A DNA stretch of 64,000 nt from Nocardia brasiliensis (GTDB lineage: Bacteria > Actinomycetota > Actinomycetes > Mycobacteriales > Mycobacteriaceae), in the NCBI RefSeq assembly GCF_011801125.1, contig NZ_CP046171.1:7254001-7318000 (forward strand). The letters run 5' to 3'. Below the pieces are notes generated by a model, which was not told the origin of the DNA, did no database searches, and saw nothing but the letters and a program-made list of their open reading frames with translations. Shown piece after piece: positions 23,405-31,811 of this stretch (position 1 is its first letter; every line of letters starts with the position of its first letter). Position numbers and translations under genes: made by a program.

Positions 23405-26290
23405 TCACCGTCCGCCGGTGCGCAGCTCGGCCCGCACGTTCGCCGCGAGCTGCACGCCGATGTCGTCGTAGAGTGCGAGCGCCTCGGCGAGCAGGGCCTC
23501 GGCCCGCGTCCCTGCGCCGGTGTCGGCGGCGACGCCGGCCAGGCTGCGCAGCGCGTCGGCCCGGCCGAGCGGGTCGCCGATGCGCTGGGCCACGCCCATC
23601 GATTCGGTGTAATACGCACGCGCGGCGTCGCATCGGCCGAAGTGCCGCTCGATGTGCCCGAGCCCGCGCAGCGCGTCCACCTGTCCGAGCGGATCGTTGA
23701 TCTCCACGGCGATGTCGTAGGCCTGCTGGAACACCCCGCGCGCCGCCTCGTACTCGTCGGCTCGGCGCGCGACATTGCCGAGGCCCCACAGCGTCCAGCC
23801 CTCGCCGTAGCGGTCGTTGATCCGCCGGGCGATCTCGAGCGCTTCGTCGAAGTTGTGCCGCGCGGTGTCCTGGTCGCCGAACAGCGCCTCGATGTGCCCG
23901 AGCCCGCGCAGCGCGTCGCCCTCCAGCTTCTGGTGGTTGAGATCGCGTGCGATCTCGAGCGCGGCCGTGTAGCGCAGTTCGGCGCCCTCCGCATCACCGA
24001 GGCGCCGGATCACCTCCGCGAACCCCCACTGCGCGGTCCCGATCCGCACCGGATCGCCGATGGCCTCCGCGATGGCCAGCGCCTGCGCCGAACAACTCCA
24101 TGCGCCACGGTAATTCGAGGACGCACGCTCGACGTACGCGAGGCCGTCCAAAGCGTCGCACTCGGTCGCTCTGGCCTCGATATCGCGCGCGATGGTGAGC
24201 GCCTCGGTGAAATTGCGCCGCGCCGCGCCGTGGTCGCCGGTGGCCCGTGCGGTCTGCCCCAGCTCACAAAGCACCGCGGCCTGGCACTGCCGGTCGGCGA
24301 GGGCGACGGCGATCTCGCGCGCCGCGCGGAAACCGGCGCAGGCCTGTTCGTGCTGCCCGATCAGCCGATCCACCCGGCCCTTGCCGACCAGCGCCCAGGC
24401 TTGGGCGTGCCGGTCGTCGAGCTCGATCGCGATCGCCAAGGCCCGCCCGTACAACCGCAGCGCCAGCGACCAGTGCCCGGTCCCGGACAGGTGCGAGGCC
24501 AGCCGGGTGGCCAATTCCGCTGCCGCCGCCGTCGATTCGGTCTCGCGCAGACAGCCGAGCAACAGTTCCAGCTCGCGATTCAACCAGGCCCTGGCGCGCG
24601 CCGCGGCGGCGGAGGGATTCGAAAGATGTTCGCTGCCCGCGGGATCGAAGAGTTGATGGGTGCTGGCCCGACGCGCCACCGTCAGCCCGGCGGCGACCAG
24701 CCGGTCCAGCACCGCGGCGTAATCCGCCGGGGTGTCCTCGCGCTCGGCGTGCAGCCGGGCGCACAACCGGGTCAGATCGTGCATCCGATAGCGCTGCCCG
24801 CCGGGCCCGCCCGCCGACGGGTCCAGAAAGCCCGCCTCGAACAGCCTGCGCACCAGCATCTTTCCCTCGCGTAGCGGCACATCCGCCATCGTCGCCAAGG
24901 CCTCGGCGGTGATCTCCGGCCCGGGGAACCAGCCGAGCAGACGGACCGCACGCTGCTGGGCCCGGTCCGGCAGGCGCTGGTAGGACATCTCGAATGCCGC
25001 ACGCAGCGATTCGTCCTCCGCGGTGAAGCGATCCAGTAGATTTTCGGCGGCCGAGTCGCTGGCCCGATCGGCGGGCGCGCGCTTGATCCGCGCGCTCAAC
25101 TGGGCGATCTCGGCGGCGCTTCCGGCGAGCATGGCCTCGCCGTGATGCGCGATCTGACCACCGATCAGGCGGATGGCCAGCGGCAACCGCCCGGCCGTCT
25201 GCAAGATCTGCCGCACCGCCGCCCGGTCGTAGCCCGGCCGCAGATTGCCCAGCTTGACCAGGAGTTCCTCCGCCTCGGCCCATTCCATCACCTCCAGCCG
25301 CAGCGGTACCGCCTCGACCAGACCGGTGAACTTGCTCCGGCTGGTGATCAGCACGAAACACCCGGGCGCCCGCGGCAGCAGTTGCTTGACCTGGTTGCTG
25401 TCCAGCGCGTTGTCGAACACGAGGAACATCCGTCGCTGCCGCATGGTGGTGCGCCAGCGATCCGCCCGGCCCGCGAGGTCGGTCTCGATGGTCTCGCGGG
25501 CCACGCCGACCTGTAACAGCAACTGCTCCAGCACATCCACCGGTTCGCGCGGCTCCCGCCCGAGCGTGTAGCCGTGCAGGTCCACCCAGAGCGTGCCGTC
25601 GGGATAGTGCTTGCCGAACACCGCGACCGCGTATCTGGCCAGCGCCGTCTTCCCGATGCCGGTCAGCCCGACGATCACGTGCACCGCCGCGCTCGCCGAG
25701 CGCAGGTGTTCGGTAACCCGTTCGTGCAGTTGCGCTTTCGGTCCAGCCCGACCGGTGAAATGCGGCACCTCGGCGGGCAGGTCGCGGCCCGCCCGCACCG
25801 GCTGCCTGCCGATCGAGCGCCGCGCCACCGCCTCGTGGTACTCCATCCGCTCGCTGTGCGGCATATAGGCCAGGTCGGCGAGGTCGACCAATTGGTCCCA
25901 CGCCGTTCCGTAAATGGCGGCAAGGTTTTTCAGCACGCGCACGGTCGGGCGCGCACCGCTCGGTCGCTGGTGTTCGTCCTCGGGGTGCGGGCCGTTCCCG
26001 GCGAACGGCCATGCCTCGAATTCAGAGATCCGGCTGGCCTTCATCGCCGCCCGCGCGCTGTCGGTCACCTCGTTGTAGCGTTCGGCCACCGCGGCCTGGG
26101 TTAATCCGTTGGCGTAGCGCCACGCCGCGCGCGGCCGGTAGCCGCGCTGGCGCAGCTCCGCGGCCAGCGGCTCGAGCAGTTGCAGGTCGGTCAGGCCGAG
26201 TTCGGCGAACCGATCGCGGAGCCGTCGCCGTTGCTCCGCGGTGAGAGTGCCGCCGGGACGCCATTGGTCGGTTCGGCCGGAGCTGCGCAT
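23405..26290 (-). CDS. STAND (NB-ARC) NTPase regulator with TPR repeats
   Basis: This 961-residue signal-transduction ATPase has an N-terminal helical region with an HTH-like segment (GLTQAAVAERYNEV, about 62-75). An NB-ARC module follows: Walker A GLTGIGKTAL (208-217), Walker B MFLVFDNALD (288-297), sensor LITSRSKF, GRLPLA and the MHD motif YRMHDL (501-506). About ten TPR-like repeats of 40 residues (about 570-960) complete it. Such proteins oligomerise on ATP binding and act as transcription regulators or stress/defence sensors. ATG 26290 follows GAGAGG. It converges end to end (3 bases) with the M20-like gene and diverges from a small unknown gene. Its role is not known. Confidence 0.87.
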   Translation of the reverse strand: MRSSGRTDQWRPGGTLTAEQRRRLRDRFAELGLTDLQLLEPLAAELRQRGYRPRAAWRYANGLTQAAVAERYNEVTDSARAAMKASRISEFEAWPFAGNGPHPEDEHQRPSGARPTVRVLKNLAAIYGTAWDQLVDLADLAYMPHSERMEYHEAVARRSIGRQPVRAGRDLPAEVPHFTGRAGPKAQLHERVTEHLRSASAAVHVIVGLTGIGKTALARYAVAVFGKHYPDGTLWVDLHGYTLGREPREPVDVLEQLLLQVGVARETIETDLAGRADRWRTTMRQRRMFLVFDNALDSNQVKQLLPRAPGCFVLITSRSKFTGLVEAVPLRLEVMEWAEAEELLVKLGNLRPGYDRAAVRQILQTAGRLPLAIRLIGGQIAHHGEAMLAGSAAEIAQLSARIKRAPADRASDSAAENLLDRFTAEDESLRAAFEMSYQRLPDRAQQRAVRLLGWFPGPEITAEALATMADVPLREGKMLVRRLFEAGFLDPSAGGPGGQRYRMHDLTRLCARLHAEREDTPADYAAVLDRLVAAGLTVARRASTHQLFDPAGSEHLSNPSAAAARARAWLNRELELLLGCLRETESTAAAAELATRLASHLSGTGHWSLALRLYGRALAIAIELDDRHAQAWALVGKGRVDRLIGQHEQACAGFRAAREIAVALADRQCQAAVLCELGQTARATGDHGAARRNFTEALTIARDIEARATECDALDGLAYVERASSNYRGAWSCSAQALAIAEAIGDPVRIGTAQWGFAEVIRRLGDAEGAELRYTAALEIARDLNHQKLEGDALRGLGHIEALFGDQDTARHNFDEALEIARRINDRYGEGWTLWGLGNVARRADEYEAARGVFQQAYDIAVEINDPLGQVDALRGLGHIERHFGRCDAARAYYTESMGVAQRIGDPLGRADALRSLAGVAADTGAGTRAEALLAEALALYDDIGVQLAANVRAELRTGGR
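23648..24157 (-). repeat. 240-bp periodic DNA repeats inside the TPR region
   Basis: A 30-base stretch beginning CTCGATGTGCCCGAGCCCGC is identical at 23648-23677 and 23888-23917, and a diverged copy lies at 24128-24157, exactly 240 bases apart each time. The period equals two 40-residue TPR units. Identity at DNA level suggests recent duplication or conversion within the gene. Confidence 0.8.
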
Positions 26291-26529
26291 CCCGCCACCT
26301 CTCCACGCGCGACGCGGCCGGCGGGATACGGACCTGCGGCCGGAGAATCGCGGCGCTGATTGTGATTAATTCCTTGGTAGCAGTGCGGTTTTACCAGGTC
26401 AAGTGGACTGCGCCAGACCGACAAAATGCCGGTGACGCTGGGATCGCGCCGCGCCGAACCGAACTGGCATCCTGAGCACAGTCCGCGGCCGATGTGCCGA
26501 CGGCGCCGTGGATGAAAGGGGTTCGCGCA

Positions 26530-26913
26530 ATGTCGATTACGGCCACCGCATGGTTGATCACGAGCGACGTGGTGCACGAGGCCGCCTTCCGGATCGATCT
26601 GCCCGAGGCGGACCGCGGCACCTGGGTGCTGTCCTACCTGCCGACCAAGCGACGACTCAGCCGCGACCAGGCCATGACGGGAATGGCACTGGCCGAGATG
26701 ATCGTGCTCGACGGGTCGCCCTCGGGTGGGCCGCGGGCCACCGAGATCGCCGAACTGCACGCCGCGGAGCTCGGCATGACCCTGCACGACGTGATGAGCC
26801 TGCTCGCGTTACGCGCGCAGGCGGACCCGGAGCCGGCACCGACCACGCCGCCCGGCGATCGGCACAGATCCGCCGCGGCGCTCGCGCACGGCGCCACGTC
26901 GTTCGCCGCCTAG
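26530..26913 (+). CDS. Small protein of unknown function, divergent from the STAND gene
   Basis: This 127-residue soluble protein is not recognised. It opens MSITATAWLITSD and has a central RRLSRDQAMTGMALAEMIV segment that looks helical, followed by DVMSLLALRAQ and an Ala/Pro-rich tail. ATG 26530 follows GAAAGGGG at 26514-26521, a strong ribosome-binding site; the frame is open from 26494. There is no signal peptide or membrane segment. It is divergent from the STAND regulator with 239 bases between, so it may be that regulator's target or partner. This is only positional inference. Confidence 0.6.
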   Translation: MSITATAWLITSDVVHEAAFRIDLPEADRGTWVLSYLPTKRRLSRDQAMTGMALAEMIVLDGSPSGGPRATEIAELHAAELGMTLHDVMSLLALRAQADPEPAPTTPPGDRHRSAAALAHGATSFAA

Positions 26914-26920
26914 GCGAGCG

Positions 26921-28282
26921 CTATCCCGCCTTGGCGACCAGCGCGGCCTGCGCCTGCGCCACCGCCGCGCCTACGGCGTCCTCGTCGACCGTGCTGAGGC
27001 GGGCGTCGCGAACCACCTCGCGGCCGTTGACGAGCAGGGCGGCCAGGGGTGCGGGCGCGCCGAGGACCAGGGCGGTCACCGGGTCGTCGATACCGGCGTG
27101 GGCGGGGGTGTCGAGGCGCCACAGCGCCAGGTCGGCGAGTTTGCCCGGCTCGATCGAGCCGATCTCGGCGGCGCGGCCGAGCACGCGGGCACCGCCGATC
27201 GTGGCGAGCGCCAACGCGGTTCGGGTGGTCATGGCGCGCGGGCCGCCGCGGTTGCGGGCGAAGAACAGGGCGTTGCGCGGTTCCTCCAGCATCGAACTCG
27301 CCTCGTTGCTCGCCGCGCCGTCGACCCCGAGACCGACCGGGACGCCGGCCCGCACCAGGTCCGCGGTGCGCGCGACACCAGCGCCGATGCGCGCGTTCGA
27401 GGTCGGGCAATGCGCCACGCCGGTACCGGTTTCGGCCATGGTGGCGATGGCGCCGTCGTCGAGGTGGATGGCGTGCGCCCACCACACGTCCGGCCCTACC
27501 CAGCCGAGCTGCTCCATGTACTGGGCCGGCGTGCAGCCGAATGTCTGTGCGCAGTAGTCCTGCTCGTCGATCGTCTCCGCGACGTGGGTGTGCAGCCGCA
27601 CACCGAGCTCGCGGGCCAGCACCGCCGATTCCCGGAGCAGCTCGGAGCTCACCGAGAACGGCGAGCAGGGGGCGAGCGCGATGCGCAGCATCGAGTCGAA
27701 CGACGGATCATGATGGCGGGCAACGGCCGCCGCGCTGTCGGCGAGGATTTCGTCGAGGGTCTGCACCACGTGATCCGGCGGCAGGCCGCCGGCGCTGCGC
27801 CCCAGATCCATCGAGCCGCGGCACGGGTGGAACCGCAGGCCCACCTCGGCGGCGGCCGCGATCTCCGCACCGAGCACATCGCCGCCGGCGCGCGGGAAGA
27901 CGTAATGGTGGTCGGTGCTGGTGGTGCAGCCGGTGCGGGCCAACGCGGCCAGCCCGCCGGTCGCCGCGACCCGCACCGCGTCCTCGTCGATGCCCGCCCA
28001 GATGGGGTAGAGCGTGGTGAGCCACTCGAACAGCGTGTTGTCCGCGGCGAGACCGCGGGTGATCCACTGATAGAGGTGATGGTGGGTGTTCACCAGGCCG
28101 GGCGTGAGCAAGCAGCCCCGACCATCGATGCGCCGCGCCGAATCGTCCACCGGCGGTGAGTCGCCCGGCCCGACCGCGACGATCCGGTTGCCGCGCACCA
28201 CCACGTGGCCGTCACGGTGTTCGGTGCCCGCCGCGTCGACGGTGGCGACGGCACAGTGCTCGATGACGGTCACGCCAGCCAT
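26921..28282 (-). CDS. 8-oxoguanine deaminase family amidohydrolase
   Basis: This 453-residue amidohydrolase (ATZ/TRZ branch) carries the metal motif NTHHHLYQW, then HTHVAET, WAHAIHLDD and GLGVDGAASNE, giving the His/His/His/His/Asp set. The close spacing and the TSTDHHYVFPR loop match 8-oxoguanine/guanine-type deaminases, which would make urate from 8-oxoguanine or feed xanthine into the pathway. ATG 28282 overlaps the uricase gene by 13 bases. It is the last of four genes (uraD-uraH-uricase-deaminase) read on the minus strand, so its product should enter purine breakdown. Confidence 0.85.
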   Translation of the reverse strand: MAGVTVIEHCAVATVDAAGTEHRDGHVVVRGNRIVAVGPGDSPPVDDSARRIDGRGCLLTPGLVNTHHHLYQWITRGLAADNTLFEWLTTLYPIWAGIDEDAVRVAATGGLAALARTGCTTSTDHHYVFPRAGGDVLGAEIAAAAEVGLRFHPCRGSMDLGRSAGGLPPDHVVQTLDEILADSAAAVARHHDPSFDSMLRIALAPCSPFSVSSELLRESAVLARELGVRLHTHVAETIDEQDYCAQTFGCTPAQYMEQLGWVGPDVWWAHAIHLDDGAIATMAETGTGVAHCPTSNARIGAGVARTADLVRAGVPVGLGVDGAASNEASSMLEEPRNALFFARNRGGPRAMTTRTALALATIGGARVLGRAAEIGSIEPGKLADLALWRLDTPAHAGIDDPVTALVLGAPAPLAALLVNGREVVRDARLSTVDEDAVGAAVAQAQAALVAKAG

Positions 28283-29172
28283 GCGGGACCTGCCTCCGGT
28301 GCGTCGGCCCGCCGCAGGGTGGCGTGGATCAGGCCGTACGGCCGGTCCGCCGCGTAGTAGACCTCGCCGTTGTTCTCGATGCCGAAACGGGCCAGGTCGT
28401 AGTCGAAGTGGTGTTTGTTCGGCGCGGCGAGCCGGATCTCGGCGAGCACCGGATACGCCTGCAGCGCGGCCTTGCCCATCTCGAACAGGGTCTGCTGCAA
28501 CGCCTTCGAGTGATGGGTCGCGAAGGTCTCGACCAGCCGCGCGCGGATGCCCGCGTACACCTCGTCCCAGGCGATGCCGGTGGTCGCGGCGAATCGCCAC
28601 TCGACGACCAGGGTGGTGGCCAGCATGCGATCGTGCGTCGGTGCCAGCACGGTGAATTCGTCGCTGAGGAAGTCGGCGAACTCCGATCCGGTCGACTTCA
28701 GGATGGTCAGATCCTTGACCCCGCCGATCACCCAGGACCGCCGATCGGCGCCGGTGCCCGCGACCGTGATCGCCGCCGTGCGCACCTCGGGCCCCTGCCG
28801 CACCCAGGTGTGGTCGTGCTCGTGGCCGTCGACCAGTACCCGCTGCCAGGCGTACTCGTCGATCTCGATCCTGGCGCCGGACACCGGCTCGATATCGTCG
28901 ACGAAGTGACCGGCCAGGGCCAGCCCGTAGTCCTCGATCGTCTGTAGCCCAGGCTGTTTCGCGTAGGCGTACGCGGTCTGCTTCTGAGTGTCGGTGGGCA
29001 GCACCTTGCGCTGATCACCGGCGTAGGCGTCGGCGAAGTCGCCGCGCAGCACGGTGGACACGTTCACATCGCGGATCTCGTGCCGCGCCGTCTCCCGCCA
29101 GATCCGCACGACGCGGTTCTCGGCCTTGCCGTAGCGGTGGTCGGTGAGCTCGATCGGGCCGGTCAACTCCAT
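28270..29172 (-). CDS. Urate oxidase (uricase)
   Basis: This 300-residue cofactor-free enzyme oxidises urate to 5-hydroxyisourate. YGKAENRV near residue 14 holds the catalytic Lys, and the matching Thr lies in LPTDTQKQTAYAYAK. VKDLTILKSTGSEFADF and NKHHFDYDL are classic uricase signatures. Length is normal for single-domain uricase (tunnelling fold, two T-domains). ATG 29172 fits; the frame remains open to 29418 over the HIU hydrolase gene and that part is a shadow. Spacing to uraH is 7 bases, and the deaminase gene overlaps the 3' end. Confidence 0.95.
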   Translation of the reverse strand: MELTGPIELTDHRYGKAENRVVRIWRETARHEIRDVNVSTVLRGDFADAYAGDQRKVLPTDTQKQTAYAYAKQPGLQTIEDYGLALAGHFVDDIEPVSGARIEIDEYAWQRVLVDGHEHDHTWVRQGPEVRTAAITVAGTGADRRSWVIGGVKDLTILKSTGSEFADFLSDEFTVLAPTHDRMLATTLVVEWRFAATTGIAWDEVYAGIRARLVETFATHHSKALQQTLFEMGKAALQAYPVLAEIRLAAPNKHHFDYDLARFGIENNGEVYYAADRPYGLIHATLRRADAPEAGPAWLA

Positions 29173-29179
29173 ACTGGAT

Positions 29180-29497
29180 TCAGCTCCCTCGATAGGTGGA
29201 AAAGGCGAACGGCGACAACAACAACGGGACGTGATAGTGCCGCTCCTCGGTGATCGCGAAGCACACGCCGACCTCGGGATAGAAGGTCTCGACCCGCTGC
29301 GCGGCGAAGTAAGCACCGGTGTCGAAGACCAGTCGGTAGGTACCCGGCGCCAATGTCGCGCCAAGCGCGCCGATCCGGCCGTCGCCGTCGGTGCTGCACG
29401 AATCCAGTTGCCCGGCACCGTCGTACAGCGTCACGGTGACGCCGGTGGCGGGCGTGCCACGGACCGCGTCCAGCACGTGCGTGCTCAGCGTGCTCAT
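29180..29497 (-). CDS. uraH: 5-Hydroxyisourate hydrolase
   Basis: This 105-residue transthyretin-like enzyme hydrolyses 5-hydroxyisourate to OHCU. STHVLDAVRGTPA at the start and the C-terminal YRGS are its diagnostic ends; HYHVPLLLSPFAFSTYRGS contains the catalytic His. It sits between uraD and uricase, so the enzymes that act before and after it are co-transcribed. ATG 29497 overlaps the uraD stop by 4 bases (ATGA). No signal sequence is present. Confidence 0.95.
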   Translation of the reverse strand: MSTLSTHVLDAVRGTPATGVTVTLYDGAGQLDSCSTDGDGRIGALGATLAPGTYRLVFDTGAYFAAQRVETFYPEVGVCFAITEERHYHVPLLLSPFAFSTYRGS

Positions 29498-29997
29498 GCG
29501 GGCTCCCCGAGCAACCGGCGCAACCGGATGCGATTGATCTTCGCCAATTCTGTTCGCATGACCTGCCTTTCGGTGTCGGCATCGTTGCGTAGCCGGTCTT
29601 GCAGCAGCGCGAGCAGCTCGCTGCCGGACCTACCGCTGGCGCACACCAGGTACCGGTAGCCGAACCGCTGCTCGTAGGCCCGATTACCCGCGGCCAACGC
29701 GGCGTGCACCTGCTCCGGCGCGCCCGCCACGCCGGCCTGCTCGCGCGCCGAGGCCGCCGAACGCGGCCGCTCGCCGATGCGCGGATGACCGGCCAGCGCC
29801 AGATCTATTTCGGTGTCGGGCAGTGCGGCGAGCACGTCGTCGGCCGCGTCGAGTACCGCGCAGGCACTCGAGTAGGGCCGCCGCGCGAGCATCGCGTGCG
29901 CCCAGCGCGGCGAAGAGCAACACCCGAGCAATGCCTCGAGGGCCGCCTCCCGCGGCAGCGCGTGGAACCGGGCGAGGCCGTCCGCGTCGTCTGTCAT
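29494..29997 (-). CDS. uraD: OHCU decarboxylase
   Basis: This 167-residue enzyme decarboxylates 2-oxo-4-hydroxy-4-carboxy-5-ureidoimidazoline to S-allantoin. The all-helical fold shows the active-site motif LAGHPRIGE with the catalytic His, then RFGYRYLVCASGRSG, and LAKINRIRLRRL at the C-terminus. ATG 29997 gives the normal length; an upstream start at 30033 adds a poor extension. It is the first gene of the urate operon and faces the MobA-like gene across 149 bases, which must hold the promoters for both. Confidence 0.93.
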   Translation of the reverse strand: MTDDADGLARFHALPREAALEALLGCCSSPRWAHAMLARRPYSSACAVLDAADDVLAALPDTEIDLALAGHPRIGERPRSAASAREQAGVAGAPEQVHAALAAGNRAYEQRFGYRYLVCASGRSGSELLALLQDRLRNDADTERQVMRTELAKINRIRLRRLLGEPA

Positions 29998-30146
29998 CGA
30001 ACCAGCATCGAATACGACCCGCCCGGCCGCCACCGGAACGCGCTACCGGACGACCGGCGTGTCGCCGCGCGCAAACCGGCCGTTCCCGCCCCCGAGCAGC
30101 GCTCTTGCGACACGCGCCGACACCGGTTCCGGGATACCGTCGTGGC

Positions 30147-30746
30147 ATGGCTCTACCCGATCGTCCGGTCGCCGCGCCCGTCTGCGCGGGCATCGTGCTC
30201 GCCGCGGGGGCTGGTACCCGCTACGGCAAGCCGAAGGCGCTGGCCGAGGGGGGTGCGTGGTTGCGCGGCGCGGTGGCCGCGCTGCGCGGTGGCGGCTGCG
30301 ATCCAGTGATCGTCGTGCTCGGCGCCACCGGTCCCGATCCCGGCGCCGTCGACCTCCCCGCCGACGTGGTCACGGTCTGGGCGGCGGACTGGGCGACGGG
30401 TCTGGGCGCCTCGGTCCGCGCCGGGCTGATCGCCGCCGCGCGCACCCCGGCGCGCTACGCCGCGATCATGCCGGTGGACACCCCCGATGTCGGCGCGGAT
30501 GTGATCGCCCGGGTGACCGCCGCGGCATTCGACTCCTCGAGCGGCCTGGCCCGAGCTGTGTTCCACAACATACCGGGGCATCCCGTTGTGCTCTCCCACA
30601 ACCATTGGACCTCGATATGTCAGGAGGCCGTAGGAGATTCGGGCGCGCGCACCTATTTGGCGGGCCGGGCAGATATGGTGTGCGTCACGTGCGACGATTT
30701 GGCGACGGGCGTCGATCGTGACTACCCGGCCTCGTCCGCACGGTGA
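30147..30746 (+). CDS. MobA-like nucleotidyltransferase (molybdenum-cofactor cytidylyltransferase type)
   Basis: This 199-residue protein has the nucleotidyltransferase signature VLAAGAGTRYGKPKAL and the metal-binding Asp in MPVDTPDV. The PGHPVVLS segment is typical of MocA/MobA-like enzymes, which attach CMP or GMP to molybdopterin. Its neighbours argue for the form that prepares the cofactor for xanthine dehydrogenase: XdhC follows after 12 bases, and the urate operon diverges from it. The frame is open from 29823, but ATG 30147 starts the real domain. Confidence 0.82.
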   Translation: MALPDRPVAAPVCAGIVLAAGAGTRYGKPKALAEGGAWLRGAVAALRGGGCDPVIVVLGATGPDPGAVDLPADVVTVWAADWATGLGASVRAGLIAAARTPARYAAIMPVDTPDVGADVIARVTAAAFDSSSGLARAVFHNIPGHPVVLSHNHWTSICQEAVGDSGARTYLAGRADMVCVTCDDLATGVDRDYPASSAR

Positions 30747-30758
30747 TCGGAGCGAGCT

Positions 30759-31793
30759 ATGCGGGACATCGTCGATGACCTTCTGCGGGTATGGCATTCC
30801 GGGCGGACCGGAGGACTGGCGACCATAGTGCGCACGATGGGCTCGGCTCCCTTACCGATCGGCTCGGCCATGCTGGTCGACCCGGACGGCGGTGTGTACG
30901 GCGCGGTGACCGACGGCGGGCTGGAGGAGATCGCCTACGAGGCGGTCTTACAGGCGGCGCGCACCGGTCGGCGCGCCATGCACCGCTACGGCGTGGCAAC
31001 CGGTATGGCGGGGGCCGCGGACCGCGACGGCATGATGGACGTGTTCACCGAACCGTTCTCCCGCAGGGACTTTCCGGAGTTCCCGCTCGTCGCCGCCGAG
31101 ATCAGGGCGCACCGGCGGATCACCGTATTCACCGTCGTGTGGAACTCCGACGCCGACCTCATCGGCCAGCACCTGGTCACCGACAAGCGGCACAACACCG
31201 AACTGCTCGCGCTGCCGGACTCGGATGTGTTCGTCTCCTCGTTCGCGCCGCCGCCGCGCCTGATCATCTTCGGCGCCAACTCTTTTGCCGCCGCGCTCAC
31301 CGTGCAGGCCAAGTTCCTCGGCTACCGCGTCACCATCTGCGATTCCAGGGAGACCTTCGCGCAGCCGGAGAAGTTCCCCGGCGCCGAGGTCGTCGTGGAC
31401 TGGCCGCACCGGTACCTGAACACGCTGTCGGCCGCGGGCGAAATCGACGGCGACACCGGCATTGTCGTCACCTCGCACGACCCCAAGTTCGAGATCCCGC
31501 TGCTGACCGTCGCGCTCCGACTACCCCAGCTCGGCTACCTCGGCGCGATGGGTTCGCCCACCGTGCACACACGACGCATGGAAGACCTGCGGGCGGGCGG
31601 CTTCGACGAAGCTACGCTCGCCCGTTTGCATTCTCCGGCCGGGCTGGACGTCGGGGCGCGCACCGCGCCCGAGATCGCCGTCGCCATCGCGGCCGAATTG
31701 CTCGCCGCCAGAACCGAGCAGACGGGGCGGCATTCGCTGCACACCCCACACCAGTCCCCACCGCTGAAAACAGCGGTGGGGCTTGGCGGTTAG
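30759..31793 (+). CDS. xdhC: XdhC-family molybdenum cofactor insertion factor
   Basis: This 344-residue protein has the two XdhC domains: an N-terminal XdhC/CoxI part and a C-terminal Rossmann part (FGANSFAAALTVQAKFLGY; VTSHDPKFE; YLGAMGSP; GLDVGARTAPEIAVAIAAE). It should receive the molybdenum cofactor, sulfurate or protect it, and load it into xanthine dehydrogenase. The N-terminal Cys usual in GSVSGGCVE is absent: GAVTDGGLEE is found instead, so cofactor handling may differ. The last 13 or so residues are encoded by a terminator hairpin. Confidence 0.85.
   Translation: MRDIVDDLLRVWHSGRTGGLATIVRTMGSAPLPIGSAMLVDPDGGVYGAVTDGGLEEIAYEAVLQAARTGRRAMHRYGVATGMAGAADRDGMMDVFTEPFSRRDFPEFPLVAAEIRAHRRITVFTVVWNSDADLIGQHLVTDKRHNTELLALPDSDVFVSSFAPPPRLIIFGANSFAAALTVQAKFLGYRVTICDSRETFAQPEKFPGAEVVVDWPHRYLNTLSAAGEIDGDTGIVVTSHDPKFEIPLLTVALRLPQLGYLGAMGSPTVHTRRMEDLRAGGFDEATLARLHSPAGLDVGARTAPEIAVAIAAELLAARTEQTGRHSLHTPHQSPPLKTAVGLGG
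31756..31781. terminator. Terminator hairpin lying inside the xdhC coding end
   Basis: CCCCACCGCTG at 31756-31766 pairs perfectly with CAGCGGTGGGG at 31771-31781 around an AAAA loop. It ends 12 bases before the last base of the xdhC stop codon, so the tail of XdhC is encoded by it. The converging ABC operon ends 31 bases beyond, so it can end both transcripts. Confidence 0.75.
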
Positions 31794-31811
31794 TTCCGAC
31801 TGGCCGGGCCG

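Noticed and set aside
23405..24600. Possible CRISPR-like repeats
   Set aside because: The repeats are in frame within a TPR coding region, 240 bases apart, without unique spacers of regular length.
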